DNA of 64,000 bases from Bradyrhizobium vignae (GCF_004114425.1 NZ_RDQF01000013.1:1-64000); one strand, 5' to 3'; counted from the first letter of the stretch, positions 19,218-31,505 are shown. Numbers and translations: made by a program. Notes: generated from the sequence alone by a model not told the origin.

Positions 19218-19579
19218 GTGCGCACCAGCTTGCCAACCACCGCGAGCAACTGCTCGGGCTTGAACGGCTTGGTGATCCAGCCGGTGGCGCCGGCGCTCTT
19301 GGCCTCCTGCTTTACGGCATCGTTGGATTCGGTGGTCAGGAACACGATGGGCATGCCGACCGCGCTCGGCAGCTTGCGCAGTGCCCGGATCAGCTCCAGT
19401 CCATTCATGACGGGCATGTTGAGGTCGGTGATGACGAGGTCGAGCTTGCCCGCTTGCGCCTTGGCGAGCCCTTGCGCGCCGTCGCCGGCCTCGATCACGT
19501 TGTGACCGGCCGGCTCGAGCACGACCTTGATCATTTGCCGGATACTGGGGGAGTCGTCGACGGTCAGAATCGTGGCCAT
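19214..19579 (-). CDS. cheY: CheY-type single-domain response regulator
   Basis: A 121-residue receiver domain. Asp8, Asp9 and the phospho-acceptor Asp52 (DLVITDLNMPVMNG) are present, as are Thr (FLTTES) and Lys of the KPFKPEQL loop. It can take phosphate from CheA. No output domain is attached, so it works through binding to a target, the flagellar switch or another partner. It overlaps STAS on one side and cheA on the other (1 and 4 bases), so the three are translationally coupled. Confidence 0.94.
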   Translation of the reverse strand: MATILTVDDSPSIRQMIKVVLEPAGHNVIEAGDGAQGLAKAQAGKLDLVITDLNMPVMNGLELIRALRKLPSAVGMPIVFLTTESNDAVKQEAKSAGATGWITKPFKPEQLLAVVGKLVRT

Positions 19580-19902
19580 TAGATGCCATCTTTCTTTTGC
19601 GGGAAATGCTGATCGATCAGTGAATCGCTGGCGAAGCCGGCGCGGCGCAGGGTGTTGCGCAGAGACTGGGAGAAGGAGGTCAGGACCACCGGGCGGCCCT
19701 GGGCCTCGCCCGTCTTGGCGGTCGACAGCAGAAGCTGGATCGAGGTCACGTCGGCCTTATCGACGCTCGAACAGTCGATCTCGAGCCGCTCCTGGCGGCC
19801 GAACGCCTCGCGAACGAGGTCGTAGACGCTGCGAATGGCCGCAATGCTGCAGTCGGCGGGCAACCGTAACGACCACTTCGGCTCCGTGGGATTGAGCGCC
19901 AT
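19579..19902 (-). CDS. STAS-domain protein at the head of the che operon
   Basis: A 107-residue protein. The central part (LEIDCSSVDKADVTSIQLLLSTAK) fits a STAS fold, with the regulatory loop around CSSVDKADVTS; the Ser that would be phosphorylated in SpoIIAA-type proteins is present in the loop. Such proteins can bind kinases or sit in chemosensory pathways with non-flagellar outputs. It is the first gene of the operon, ahead of cheY with a one-base overlap. What it senses or binds is not visible from the sequence. Confidence 0.78.
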   Translation of the reverse strand: MALNPTEPKWSLRLPADCSIAAIRSVYDLVREAFGRQERLEIDCSSVDKADVTSIQLLLSTAKTGEAQGRPVVLTSFSQSLRNTLRRAGFASDSLIDQHFPQKKDGI

Positions 19903-20166
19903 CGCTGCCCCGCCTTTGCGAAACTTCTAATACACGTTTGACGCGAATCAGATGAGCAAACCCCTAACGGAGGGCTCCGTACAACTACGGGTCACATTCC
20001 CAAAGACTTCGCGCGAATGCCTGCAACCGTGCATAGCGTGGCGAAATCTCATGCAAGGTGCGCAAGCCCATCGCCGCGTATCTGCACGATGCATTTGCTT
20101 CGCGTTAAATCGTGCGCGGTATGCAAGGGGCCGTGCTTTTGCCAGCGAAGAGAGCCCCGGCCGCCG

Positions 20167-21294
20167 ATGCTGACCCAAGCGCTCCTGGTTGATGACAGTC
20201 GCTCCGTCCTCAACTTCCTGAAACGTCACATCGAGGCCGAAGGTCTGGTCGAGGCCACCGCCTTCCTCGATCCCGTGGAGGCGCTGGCCTGCGCGCAGGA
20301 GCGCGTCTTCGATCTGGTGCTGGTCGACTATGAGATGCCGCATATGGACGGCATCAGCTTCATCCGTGTCTTCCGGACCTTGGCCGGCTGCTCCGACATT
20401 CCGATCGCGATGATCACCTCGCGACAGACCGATGACGTCAAGATGGAAGCGCTGCAGGCCGGTGCAACCGATTTCCTGCCCAAGGCGCCGCAGAGCGTCG
20501 AGATGACGGTGCGCCTGCGGAATTTGATTCAGCTCGGTGCAGCCGTGCGCAAGCTCAACGATCGCGCCGCGCACCTGGCCAGCGAAGTCGCGGCCGCGAC
20601 ACGAAAGCTCGGCGAGCGCGAGGAGGAGATCATCCTGCGGCTCGCGCTCGCGGTCGAATACCGCGACAACGACACCGGCGAGCATACGCTGCGTGTCGCC
20701 CGCTACAGCCGCATCATCGCCGAGCAGCTCGGCCTGCCGGCCCGGCTCTGCCGCGACATCTATCTCGCCGCGCCGCTGCACGACGTCGGCAAGGTCGCCA
20801 TTCCCGACAATATCCTGCTCAAGCCAGGCAAGCTCACCGACGAGGAGATGGCGGTGATCCGGACGCACGCGACGATCGGCGAGCGAATCCTGGCCGATTC
20901 CGGCTGCGAGCTGATCCGGCTCGGTGCGCAAATTGCCGCAGGACATCACGAGCGCTGGGACGGCGCGGGCTATCCGAACGGGCTCAAGGCGGATGAAATC
21001 CCGGTCGCCGCGCGCGTGGTCGCAGTCGCCGACGTCTTCGACGCCCTGACGACGCGGCGGCCATATAAGGAGCCGATGCCGCTCGAGGTGGCGCGGACTT
21101 ACCTCGCTGAGAACGCGGGCCGGCAGTTCGATCCCGCCTGCGTCGAGGCTTTCTTGTCGCGCTGGGACGAGGTGATCGAGATCGCCGCCGGTCAGCGGAC
21201 GACCTCTTTTCAGAGGATCGAGTCCCCTCTCGTTCCAGCTATGGAGGGTGCGGCGGAGAGCCGTCCGGCCAATCGGCCGAGGCCGACCGCCTGA
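20167..21294 (+). CDS. Response regulator with HD-GYP phosphodiesterase domain
   Basis: A 375-residue protein: receiver domain 1-120 with phospho-acceptor Asp54 (LVLVDYEMPHMDG) and a C-terminal HD-GYP domain at about 155-350. The metal-binding signatures are present: DTGEHTLRVARY, LHDVGKVAIPDNILLKPGKL, HHERWDGAGYPNGL and VVAVADVFDALTTRRPYK. HD-GYP enzymes hydrolyse c-di-GMP to GMP. Start at the ATG at 20167 is chosen because the receiver domain begins there; 50 further codons upstream are open but unlike a receiver. It is divergent from the che operon, so it may be a target of CheA or its partner kinase. Confidence 0.93.
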   Translation: MLTQALLVDDSRSVLNFLKRHIEAEGLVEATAFLDPVEALACAQERVFDLVLVDYEMPHMDGISFIRVFRTLAGCSDIPIAMITSRQTDDVKMEALQAGATDFLPKAPQSVEMTVRLRNLIQLGAAVRKLNDRAAHLASEVAAATRKLGEREEEIILRLALAVEYRDNDTGEHTLRVARYSRIIAEQLGLPARLCRDIYLAAPLHDVGKVAIPDNILLKPGKLTDEEMAVIRTHATIGERILADSGCELIRLGAQIAAGHHERWDGAGYPNGLKADEIPVAARVVAVADVFDALTTRRPYKEPMPLEVARTYLAENAGRQFDPACVEAFLSRWDEVIEIAAGQRTTSFQRIESPLVPAMEGAAESRPANRPRPTA

Positions 21295-21467
21295 CATGAT
21301 CAGTTCGCGAACATCTTGCCGCGGCTTCATTTTTCTGCGGTCGCCGGTTTGAACCTGTTCCTGCTAGAGTGGCACCAACAGCTAAGAGTGATTCTGGTCA
21401 CACTTGCCCCGGCGCCCTGCTGCTAGGCATCGAACCAGGACGGGGCACCAGAGCATCGTCGAATTGG

Positions 21468-22148
21468 ATGAGAATTCCCATGAAATGCCTGATCGGCGCC
21501 TGTGTCGGCGCGTTTTTTGTTGCGGCCCCTGCTTTGGCGGAGACCGCTGCCGCGATCGTCGAGGACGTCCAGGGCAAGGTCGATGGCATCGCGTTCATGG
21601 ACTATGTGGCGCCGGGCAAGATCATCAAGCTCGGGCCCAAGGCGAGCATCACGCTCAGCTACCTCAAATCCTGCCAGCGCGAGACCATCAGCGAGGGTGT
21701 CGTCCTGGTCGGCGCCGAGCAGAGCACCGTGCAGCTCGGCGAGGTCAAGCGGGAAAAGGTGCCCTGCGATACCAATGCGGCAAAACTGTCCGAGCGCGAG
21801 GCGAACCAGAGTGCCGCAACGACCTTCCGCACCATGCGGTCGGACGCGAAGGGCATGCCGGCCAAGCTGCCGACGCTCTACGGCGTCTCGCCGCTGGTGC
21901 AAGCCAAGGCCGGCAGCACGCTGGTGATCGAGCGCACCGACGGCAAGGAGCCCACGATCAGCGTGCCGCTCAAGGGCGATGCCATGATCGGCGGCAAGTT
22001 CTATGATTTCGCCAAGGCCGGGAAGGCACTGACGCCGGGCGGCAGCTATCTCGCCATTCTCGGTGCCAAGCGCTACACCTTCCAGATCGACGCGAGCGCC
22101 ACCTCCTCGCCGACCCCGATCATCGGCCGCCTGCTGCGTCTCGAATAG
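21468..22148 (+). CDS. Exported protein, FecR-like, linked to the cyclase gene
   Basis: A 226-residue protein with a signal peptide (IPMKCLIGACVGAFFVAAPALAE). The mature N-terminal 85 residues (IVEDVQGKVDGIAFMDYVAPGKIIKLGPKASITLSYL) resemble FecR-type domains, with two Cys residues further on (SCQRETI and VPCDT). The second half reads as another beta-rich domain. The start is at 21468, with an in-frame ATG four codons later also possible. The cyclase gene follows after 19 bases, so the two are co-transcribed; it could act on the periplasmic CHASE2 domain, which is an inference. Confidence 0.65.
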   Translation: MRIPMKCLIGACVGAFFVAAPALAETAAAIVEDVQGKVDGIAFMDYVAPGKIIKLGPKASITLSYLKSCQRETISEGVVLVGAEQSTVQLGEVKREKVPCDTNAAKLSEREANQSAATTFRTMRSDAKGMPAKLPTLYGVSPLVQAKAGSTLVIERTDGKEPTISVPLKGDAMIGGKFYDFAKAGKALTPGGSYLAILGAKRYTFQIDASATSSPTPIIGRLLRLE

Positions 22149-22167
22149 GAAGCCTGGCGAAGGCGCG

Positions 22168-24315
22168 ATGCGGCGGATCGGCAGGCGGGATATGGTTGCG
22201 GCGATCCTGATCGCGCTCCTTGCGGGCGGGGTCTTCACGTCGCCCCCGCTTGAGACGCTGCAAGGTCTCTCCCTCGACATCCTCACGGCGCTGCGCGGCA
22301 AGATCATTGGCGATCGCCGCGATCCCGCGACATCACCCGTCGTCGTGGTGGCGATCGACGGGGAGACCTACGACACGCCACCCTTCAAGGGGTCGCCGAC
22401 GCAGACCTGGACGCGCGAGATCGGCCGGGTGCTCGGGAGCATCACTGAGGGCGGCGCCAAGGTGATCGGCTTCGACGTCATCTTTCCGAGCTCGATCGAG
22501 CAGTCCGAGATTCCCTTTGGCGAGGCGCCGCTCGGCGCGCGCATGAAGGGATTTGACCGGGACTATCTGATTGCGCTCAGGCGACTTTCCGACAGCGGCA
22601 AGCTCGTGCTGGGCGAGATTCTCAGCAACGACCATCCGGACAGGCCCGACCGCGCGCAGCAACTGGCGGCGAAGAACAACATCCGCGCGCTCAACGTCCA
22701 TACCGACAGTGACGACGTCATCCGGCGGATGCCGCTGAGCTTTTCCATTGCGGGCCAGCCGGCGCCTGCAATGGCGGTCGAGCTTGCCGCGCGCGCCCTC
22801 GGTGCCAAGCCTGAGATCGGACCGACCGGAATGACGAACTTGTCGGGCTATGCCGTCCCCAGCGCGGTGCCCAACACGCTCACGCTCAACTTCCGCGGCC
22901 TCGGCCGCGACGTCCCGGCCTATTCATTCGCCGACCTGCGCGCCTGCGTCGAGAAAGGCGACCGTGATTTCTTCCGCCGCGCCTTCGAGGGCAAGGTCGT
23001 GCTGCTCGGCACCATCCTCAATTTCGAGGATCGCAAGCTCACCTCGATGCGGCTGTCCGGCGGATATGACGGCTCGCCGGGGTCGCGATGCGCGCTGCCC
23101 GCCCCTGCCAGCACCGCGAAGACCCGCAGCGACGTTGCAGGCGTGTTCGTGCATGCCACTGTGGTCCGCAGCCTGATCGAGCAGGACGCCGTGACCGAGC
23201 TCGGCTCTCCCATGCGGACCATTCTCACATTTGCGTTCGCAGTGATCATCGCCTGCGCGGCTTGCATGCTCGCGCCTTTCGGTGCGGTGATCGCCTGGCT
23301 CGCCCTCACCGCCGTTTACGCGGCCGCGGCCGTCGGCGTGTTCGTGCATGCGCTGGCACTGCCGCTGACCGAGCCTGCGCTCGCGAGCCTTGCCGCGCTC
23401 GCCATGATGACCGGCTATCGCTTCGTGCTGGCCGACCGCGACGAGCGTTTCCTGCGCAAGAGCTTTGCGCTCTATCTCGCGCCTGAAGTGATCGAGACGA
23501 TGGTCGCCTCCGGCAAGATGCCGGCGCTCGGCGGCGAGATGCGCAATGTCACCATGTTCTTCTCCGACCTCAGCGGTTTCTCCTCGATCGCAGAGACGAT
23601 GACGCCCGGTGAGCTGGTCACGCTGATGAATGAATATCTCTCCGCCATGACCGACATCATCGAGGGTCATGGCGGTTACGTCGACAAATATATCGGCGAT
23701 TCCATCGTCGCCATGTTCGGCGCGCCCGCCGACGATCCCGCGCACGCGCGCAACGCGGTGTGTGCCGCACTGAAGTGCCACGGGAAGCTGGCGGAGCTCA
23801 ATGCCGGCCATCCCGCGTTCGCCGGCCACGGCCTGTCGCATCGCATCGGGCTCAACAGCGGCGAAGCCGTGGTCGGCAACATCGGCTCGCGGCGCCGCTT
23901 CAACTACACCGTGATGAGCGACACCGTGAACGTCGCCTCGCGGCTCGAAGGCGCCAACAAATATTACGGCACCGCGATCATGGCATCGGAGGCGACGGTC
24001 GCGCAGACCGGCGACACCTTCGCCTGGCGCGAGCTCGATGCCATCAGGGTGATGGGACGCGGCGAGGCGATCAGGGTGTTCGAGCCGCTGGCGGAGATGG
24101 GCGCGGAAACCGCCGCGCAGGCAAAGGTCGCCGCCGCGTATGCAGAGGGGCTGACGTGCTGGCGGGCAAGGGAGTTTGCGAAGGCGGCGGATGCGTTCGG
24201 AAAGACGGCAGAGACCGATGCGGCGTCGGCATTGTTCGAAAAACGCGCGAGAGCGCTTGCGGCAAGTCCAACGCCGTCGGGTTGGACACCGGTCAATATC
24301 CTGGAAGGGAAGTAG
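22168..24315 (+). CDS. CHASE2-domain adenylate cyclase
   Basis: A 715-residue membrane protein. An N-terminal helix (about 9-27) precedes a CHASE2 periplasmic sensor (about 35-345), then three helices (about 350-430), and a class III cyclase domain (about 455-625). Key residues are seen: VTMFFSDLSGFS (first metal Asp), YVDKYIGDSIVAMFGAP (second Asp), GLNSGEAVVGNIG, and FNYTVMSDTVNVASRLE with the transition-state Asn/Arg region. It makes cAMP. The last 80 residues form helices. The start at 22168 is chosen because the earlier open frame overlaps the preceding gene. Confidence 0.93.
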   Translation: MRRIGRRDMVAAILIALLAGGVFTSPPLETLQGLSLDILTALRGKIIGDRRDPATSPVVVVAIDGETYDTPPFKGSPTQTWTREIGRVLGSITEGGAKVIGFDVIFPSSIEQSEIPFGEAPLGARMKGFDRDYLIALRRLSDSGKLVLGEILSNDHPDRPDRAQQLAAKNNIRALNVHTDSDDVIRRMPLSFSIAGQPAPAMAVELAARALGAKPEIGPTGMTNLSGYAVPSAVPNTLTLNFRGLGRDVPAYSFADLRACVEKGDRDFFRRAFEGKVVLLGTILNFEDRKLTSMRLSGGYDGSPGSRCALPAPASTAKTRSDVAGVFVHATVVRSLIEQDAVTELGSPMRTILTFAFAVIIACAACMLAPFGAVIAWLALTAVYAAAAVGVFVHALALPLTEPALASLAALAMMTGYRFVLADRDERFLRKSFALYLAPEVIETMVASGKMPALGGEMRNVTMFFSDLSGFSSIAETMTPGELVTLMNEYLSAMTDIIEGHGGYVDKYIGDSIVAMFGAPADDPAHARNAVCAALKCHGKLAELNAGHPAFAGHGLSHRIGLNSGEAVVGNIGSRRRFNYTVMSDTVNVASRLEGANKYYGTAIMASEATVAQTGDTFAWRELDAIRVMGRGEAIRVFEPLAEMGAETAAQAKVAAAYAEGLTCWRAREFAKAADAFGKTAETDAASALFEKRARALAASPTPSGWTPVNILEGK

Positions 24316-24346
24316 CGCAGAACCCCTCATCCGGCGCATCGCGCCA

Positions 24347-24369
24347 CCTTCTTCCACAAGGGAAGAAGG
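24347..24369. terminator. Hairpin in a convergent gene gap
   Basis: A 9-base stem (CCTTCTTCC with GGAAGAAGG, loop ACAAG) lies between the stop of the cyclase gene and that of the pobA relic, which converge. The flanking CCCCTCATCCGGCGC is typical of a dispersed rhizobial intergenic repeat. It could act as a two-way terminator. Confidence 0.4.
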
Positions 24370-24400
24370 GATGGCAGCACGCATCTTGCGAGAGCGCTCC

Positions 24401-25592
<1,192 letters not shown>

Positions 25593-25660
25593 CTACTTTT
25601 TTGCAGAATCGGCGCCGCAAACCGATGGAGGGTTTCGTCATTGTCTTGTACTATTCGAAC

Positions 25661-26530
25661 ATGAAGAATGCCGCCCCTGCTCCGCCGATCCGGGTCTACA
25701 ATCTGTTCGGCGAGTCCGGCGATCTGCCGGATGTCGTGCATTGCGAGACGATCGCGTCCCGCTCGGTGCTGCACGACTGGACGCTGGCCGTGCACCGCCA
25801 TGCCCGGCTGCACCAGGTGCTGCTGATCGAGCGCGGCGGCGGCGAGGCGACACTCGACGGGCGCCTGGTGCCCTTGAGGCCGATGCAGATCGTCAACGTG
25901 CCTGTCGGCCACGTCCATGGCTTCCGCTTCGTGCCCGGTACCCAGGGCTGGGTACTGACGATCGCGGCGGAGATTCTGGATGAGGCGTTGCTCTCGGCCG
26001 AGGGCCTGCGCGGTGTCCTGTCGCAATCGGGCGTGGTGCGCGGCACGCCGCAGATCCGCGCCATCATGAAGCAGATCTTCGCCGAACACGCCGCTCGCCA
26101 TTTCGGCCGTGCGCACGTGCTCCGCGCCCTGTCGGCGGCCATGATCGGGCTCGTGGCACGCGCACTCACGGGCGAGTGCGGCGGCAGCGGTACGGCAGAA
26201 AGCGGATTATTCCGCCGCTTCGAGGCACTGCTGGAGCAGCACCACCTGGAGCGCTGGAGAGTCGCCGATTATGCCAAGGCGCTGTCGGTGTCCCCGACGC
26301 ATCTCAACCGGATCACGCGGGCGGCGACCGGCGACACCGCCTCGCATCTCATCCTCAATCGCCTGATCCGCGAGGCGCGACGCAACCTCGTCTACACCAA
26401 CCTGCCGGTCTCGACGATCGCCTACGCGCTCGGCTTCGAGGATCCTGCCTATTTCAGCCGGGTCTACGCCGCAGCCACGGGCGTATCGCCGCGCGCCTTC
26501 CGCGCGCAGCTCCATGGCAGCGAAAGCTGA
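25661..26530 (+). CDS. AraC-family regulator, probably of pobA
   Basis: A 289-residue regulator. Residues 20-105 form a cupin-like sensor domain (LTVHRHARLHQVLLIERGGGEATLDGR, VNVPVGHVHGF); the last 100 residues form two AraC helix-turn-helix motifs (WRVADYAKALSVSPTHLNRI and VSTIAYALGFEDPAYFSRVY). It is divergent from pobA with 86 bases between the starts, as PobR-type activators usually are in Pseudomonas and rhizobia. The ATG at 25661 is preferred because the upstream open codons lie in the intergenic region. Confidence 0.88.
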   Translation: MKNAAPAPPIRVYNLFGESGDLPDVVHCETIASRSVLHDWTLAVHRHARLHQVLLIERGGGEATLDGRLVPLRPMQIVNVPVGHVHGFRFVPGTQGWVLTIAAEILDEALLSAEGLRGVLSQSGVVRGTPQIRAIMKQIFAEHAARHFGRAHVLRALSAAMIGLVARALTGECGGSGTAESGLFRRFEALLEQHHLERWRVADYAKALSVSPTHLNRITRAATGDTASHLILNRLIREARRNLVYTNLPVSTIAYALGFEDPAYFSRVYAAATGVSPRAFRAQLHGSES

Positions 26531-26891
26531 GGCCCCGGAAGCCAAACCTGCAAGCGTCGCATTCTACTAGGCCGCGGTGCGCGCCGACCGCCTCAATCCG
26601 GCGTCTTCGCGGCCACTTACCTTCGTATATGGCGTCCCATCCTTTGGATAGAGGCCCTTTACCTCCGTACAATTGAGCAGGGGATGCGAACGCCTTAGCG
26701 TGACTGCATTCGGCGCCCTGGCGCTGGTGGCATGGAACCTCCCTAACCTCGGCGCAAGGCGGCCAACCCTGTCCGGTCGTCTGCGCCGCTTTTTAGGCAA
26801 GCCATCGGCGCCTTCAGTATTTTCCGGCCGACACACCGAGCCATTCCGGCTGGACGGTCAGCTTTCGTGTCGAACTGGGGATTTGTGCACA
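26531..26891. other. Intergenic stretch without visible gene
   Basis: About 360 bases between the AraC regulator and the NYN gene. Short frames on both strands lack ribosome-binding sites and look like shadows. The promoter of the NYN gene presumably lies in the right half; I see no clear -35/-10 pair. Confidence 0.4.
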
Positions 26892-27503
26892 ATGTCTTCG
26901 TTTGGGAAGATCGCGCTCTTCATCGACGGCTCCAATCTCTATGCCACCGCCAAGGCGCTCGGCTTCGACATCGATTACAGACGCCTGCTCGGCGAATTTC
27001 AAAGCCGAGGTACGCTGCTTCGGGCCTTCTACTATACGACCCTCATCGAGGATCAGGAATTTTCGTCGATCCGCCCGTTGATCGACTGGCTCGACTACAA
27101 CGGATACACCGTCGTCACCAAGCTCACCAAGGAATTCGTCGACGCCACGACCGGCCGCCGCAAGGTGAAAGGCCGCATGGATGTGGACCTCGCCGTAAGC
27201 GCGATGGAGCTCGCCCCGCACGTCGACCAGATCGTGTTGTTCTCGGGCGATGGCGATTTCCGTTCGCTGGTTGAGGCCTTGCAACGCCGCGGTGTCCGCG
27301 TGACGGTCGTCTCCACACTGTCCACTCAGCCCCCCATGGTCGCCGACGACTTGCGCCGGCAGGCGGACGTCTTCATGGATTTGGCCGAACTGAGACCAAA
27401 GCTGGGACGAGATCCGGTCGAGCGCACGGGATCGCGCGAGCTGCGGCAGCCGCAGCAATTCCTCGCGCGCGGAACGATCAAGCGCGACGACCGGGTCGAG
27501 TGA
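26892..27503 (+). CDS. NYN-domain (LabA/DUF88) protein, putative RNase
   Basis: A 203-residue protein with a PIN-like NYN domain (residues 5-155). Acidic residues expected to bind metal are in place: FIDGSNLY, KGRMDVDLAVSAM and LFSGDGDFRSLVEAL. Members are thought to be endoribonucleases. The last 40 residues (RDPVERTGSRELRQPQQFLA) form a basic tail. The start ATG at 26892 follows a long open frame with no fitting homology. It sits between the pob and pca genes but the connection to aromatic catabolism is unclear. Confidence 0.85.
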   Translation: MSSFGKIALFIDGSNLYATAKALGFDIDYRRLLGEFQSRGTLLRAFYYTTLIEDQEFSSIRPLIDWLDYNGYTVVTKLTKEFVDATTGRRKVKGRMDVDLAVSAMELAPHVDQIVLFSGDGDFRSLVEALQRRGVRVTVVSTLSTQPPMVADDLRRQADVFMDLAELRPKLGRDPVERTGSRELRQPQQFLARGTIKRDDRVE

Positions 27504-27527
27504 CCCTGCGAGACGACCGCAGGATAC

Positions 27528-28154
27528 TCACACGTCGAAGAACACCGTCTCTTCCGGCCCCTGCAGATTGATCGTGAAGGTGTACACGATCTTGCCGGCA
27601 CGCTCGCTGCGCTTTGCGATCAGCGTCGCGCGCCGGGCCGGCTGCTCGATCAGGTTGAGCACGGGATCGGCGGCATTGGCGGCCTCTTCGTCCGAGAAAT
27701 AGAGCCGCGTGTTGAGACCGATATTGATGCCGCGCGCGACGATCCAGAGATTGACGTGCGGCGCGCATTTGCGCCCAGTCCTGTCGGTGATCGCGCCCGG
27801 TTTGATGGTCTCGAAGGTGACGAGGCCGCTGTCGAAGTCGGAGCCGGCGCGGCCCCAGCCGCGAAACTCTTCCTCCAGCGCACCGGCCGAACGGTCGGCC
27901 GGATGGTTGTAGCGGCCGGCCGCATTGGCCTGCCAGATCTCCAGCAGCACGTCGCGCAACGGCGTGCCGGCGCCGTCGAGCACCCTGCCCTCCAGCGTGA
28001 TGCGTTCGCCCTTGGTATTCGGCGTCACCAGCACGTTGGAGAAATTCTTCTCGAAGATGTCGAAGCCGGCCATCGCCGGGATCAGGCCGATATGGACGTA
28101 GGGCCCGGCGGTCTGCGAGGCGGTTTCCTTGAGATAGTTGAGCGGCTGCGGCAT
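27528..28154 (-). CDS. pcaG: Protocatechuate 3,4-dioxygenase alpha subunit
   Basis: A 208-residue subunit of the intradiol ring-cleaving dioxygenase that converts protocatechuate to 3-carboxy-cis,cis-muconate. The fold markers (ETASQTAGPYVHIGLIP, RVLDGAGTPLRDVLLEIWQANAAGRYNHP, HVNLWIVARGINIGLNTRLYF) are typical; alpha lacks the full set of iron ligands, which are in PcaH. It starts 5 bases after the pcaH stop, so the two are one operon. Later pca genes (pcaB, C, D) are not in the window. Confidence 0.95.
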   Translation of the reverse strand: MPQPLNYLKETASQTAGPYVHIGLIPAMAGFDIFEKNFSNVLVTPNTKGERITLEGRVLDGAGTPLRDVLLEIWQANAAGRYNHPADRSAGALEEEFRGWGRAGSDFDSGLVTFETIKPGAITDRTGRKCAPHVNLWIVARGINIGLNTRLYFSDEEAANAADPVLNLIEQPARRATLIAKRSERAGKIVYTFTINLQGPEETVFFDV

Positions 28155-28159
28155 GGGTT

Positions 28160-29965
<1,806 letters not shown>

Positions 29966-29971
<6 letters not shown>

Positions 29972-30043
29972 CATCGAGTCCTGACATCGAGCCCCGATAT
30001 CGAGCCCTGACATCGAGCCCTGATATCAAGTCCTGATGTCAGG
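29966..30043 (+). repeat. Tandem repeat of six 13-base units
   Basis: Six consecutive 13-mers, the first two identical (TCCTGACATCGAG), then CCCCGATATCGAG, CCCTGACATCGAG, CCCTGATATCAAG and TCCTGATGTCAGG. The first unit includes the TGA stop of the LysR gene. Each unit contains an imperfect palindrome around GATATC/GACATC. It could bind a protein or be a slippage product; no gene overlaps the rest. Confidence 0.85.
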
Positions 30044-30114
30044 TGCCGTCGTCTGCAAGACTGCCCTTCGCAAACCCACTGGTTGCGCAAGGGGAGCCGC
30101 GCTAAAATCCGCTC

Positions 30115-31419
30115 ATGACAGTGACCGACATTGCGAGCCGGACCTACAATCACAGCTGGCGGCTGGATCCCATCATCCGCAGCCTGCTTGATACCGACTT
30201 CTACAAGCTATTGATGTTACAGATGATTCGGGAGGATTACCCGAGTCAGCAGGTGACCTTCTCGGTCATCAACCGCTCGCGCCATGTGCGGCTCGCCGAG
30301 ATCATCGACGAGGGCGAGCTGCGCGCCCAGCTCGACCACGCCCGCACCATCCGCTTCAGCAAGAAAGAGCTGATCTGGCTCGCCGGTAACACCTTCTACG
30401 GCAAGACTCATATGTTCTCGGCGGACTTCATCCGCTGGCTGGCGGAATTCCGTTTGCCTGAGTACGAGCTGCGCAAGGTCGAAGGCCAGTACGAGCTGCA
30501 TTTCCATGGCCCCTGGACCCACACCACGATGTGGGAAATTCCGGCGCTTGCGATCCTCAACGAGCTGCGCTCGCGCGCGGCGATGAAGGGCCGCGGCCGC
30601 TTCGAGCTCGACGTGCTCTATGCCCGCGCCAAGGCCAAGCTGTGGACCAAGGTGGAGCGGCTGCGCAAGCTGGAGAACTTGCGGCTCTCCGACTTCGGCA
30701 CCCGCCGCCGTCACGGCTTCCTCTGGCAGCGCTGGTGCGTCGAGGCGGTGAAGGAAGGCCTGGGCTCATCCTTCATCGGCACCTCCAACGTGCTGCTCGC
30801 GATGGACAACGATCTCGAAGCGATCGGCACGAACGCACACGAGCTGCCGATGGTCGCAGCCGCGCTCGCCAGGGACGACGAGGAATTGCGCTGGGCGCCT
30901 TACCGGATTCTCGACCAGTGGCGCCAGACCTATGGCGGCAACCTCCTGATCGCGCTGCCCGACGCCTTCGGCACCAAGGCCTTCCTGCGCGATGCGCCGG
31001 AATGGGTCGCCGACTGGACCGGCTTCCGCCCCGACAGCGCGCCGCCGATCCAGGCCGGCGAGGAGATCGTCGCCTGGTGGCAGAAGAAGGGCCGCAACCC
31101 CAAGGACAAGCTCCTCGTCTTTTCCGACGCGATGGACGTCGGCTCGATCGAGGAGACCTATCATCACTTCGCCGGTCGCGTGCGGCTCTCCTTCGGCTGG
31201 GGCACCAACCTCACCAACGACTTCGTCGGCTGCACGCCGGATGGCTCGTTCGATCTCGATCCGATCTCGCTGGTCTGCAAGGTCTCGTCGGTGGACGGCC
31301 ATCCGGCCGTCAAGCTCTCCGACAATCCGGAGAAAGCGACCGGCCTTCCCTCGGAGATCGAGCGTTACCTGCGCGTGTTCGGCGACGCCGGCCGCGTGCG
31401 CAAGCCGGTGCTGGTGTAG
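30115..31419 (+). CDS. pncB: Nicotinate phosphoribosyltransferase
   Basis: A 434-residue enzyme of NAD salvage that converts nicotinate and PRPP to nicotinate mononucleotide. Landmarks are [15 protein letters not shown] at the N-terminus, [24 protein letters not shown], the phospho-His region [12 protein letters not shown], DSGDxx-type [12 protein letters not shown], and [10 protein letters not shown] near the end. Length matches the family. It stands alone: upstream are the LysR gene and the 13-base repeats, downstream is the convergent tcuB. Confidence 0.96.
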   Translation: MTVTDIASRTYNHSWRLDPIIRSLLDTDFYKLLMLQMIREDYPSQQVTFSVINRSRHVRLAEIIDEGELRAQLDHARTIRFSKKELIWLAGNTFYGKTHMFSADFIRWLAEFRLPEYELRKVEGQYELHFHGPWTHTTMWEIPALAILNELRSRAAMKGRGRFELDVLYARAKAKLWTKVERLRKLENLRLSDFGTRRRHGFLWQRWCVEAVKEGLGSSFIGTSNVLLAMDNDLEAIGTNAHELPMVAAALARDDEELRWAPYRILDQWRQTYGGNLLIALPDAFGTKAFLRDAPEWVADWTGFRPDSAPPIQAGEEIVAWWQKKGRNPKDKLLVFSDAMDVGSIEETYHHFAGRVRLSFGWGTNLTNDFVGCTPDGSFDLDPISLVCKVSSVDGHPAVKLSDNPEKATGLPSEIERYLRVFGDAGRVRKPVLV

Positions 31420-31505
31420 AGCACGTCACGGCGACGGCGATGGCCCGCGAGCAGGCTTCCGCGCCGGAGCGCGAGGTGGCGTAAGACGGCGAGCGGGTTC
31501 GCCGG

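Noticed and set aside
17151-19505. 784-codon plus-strand frame opposite cheA
   Set aside because: Long antisense open frames are expected in high-GC genes; cheA on the other strand has all family motifs, this frame has none.
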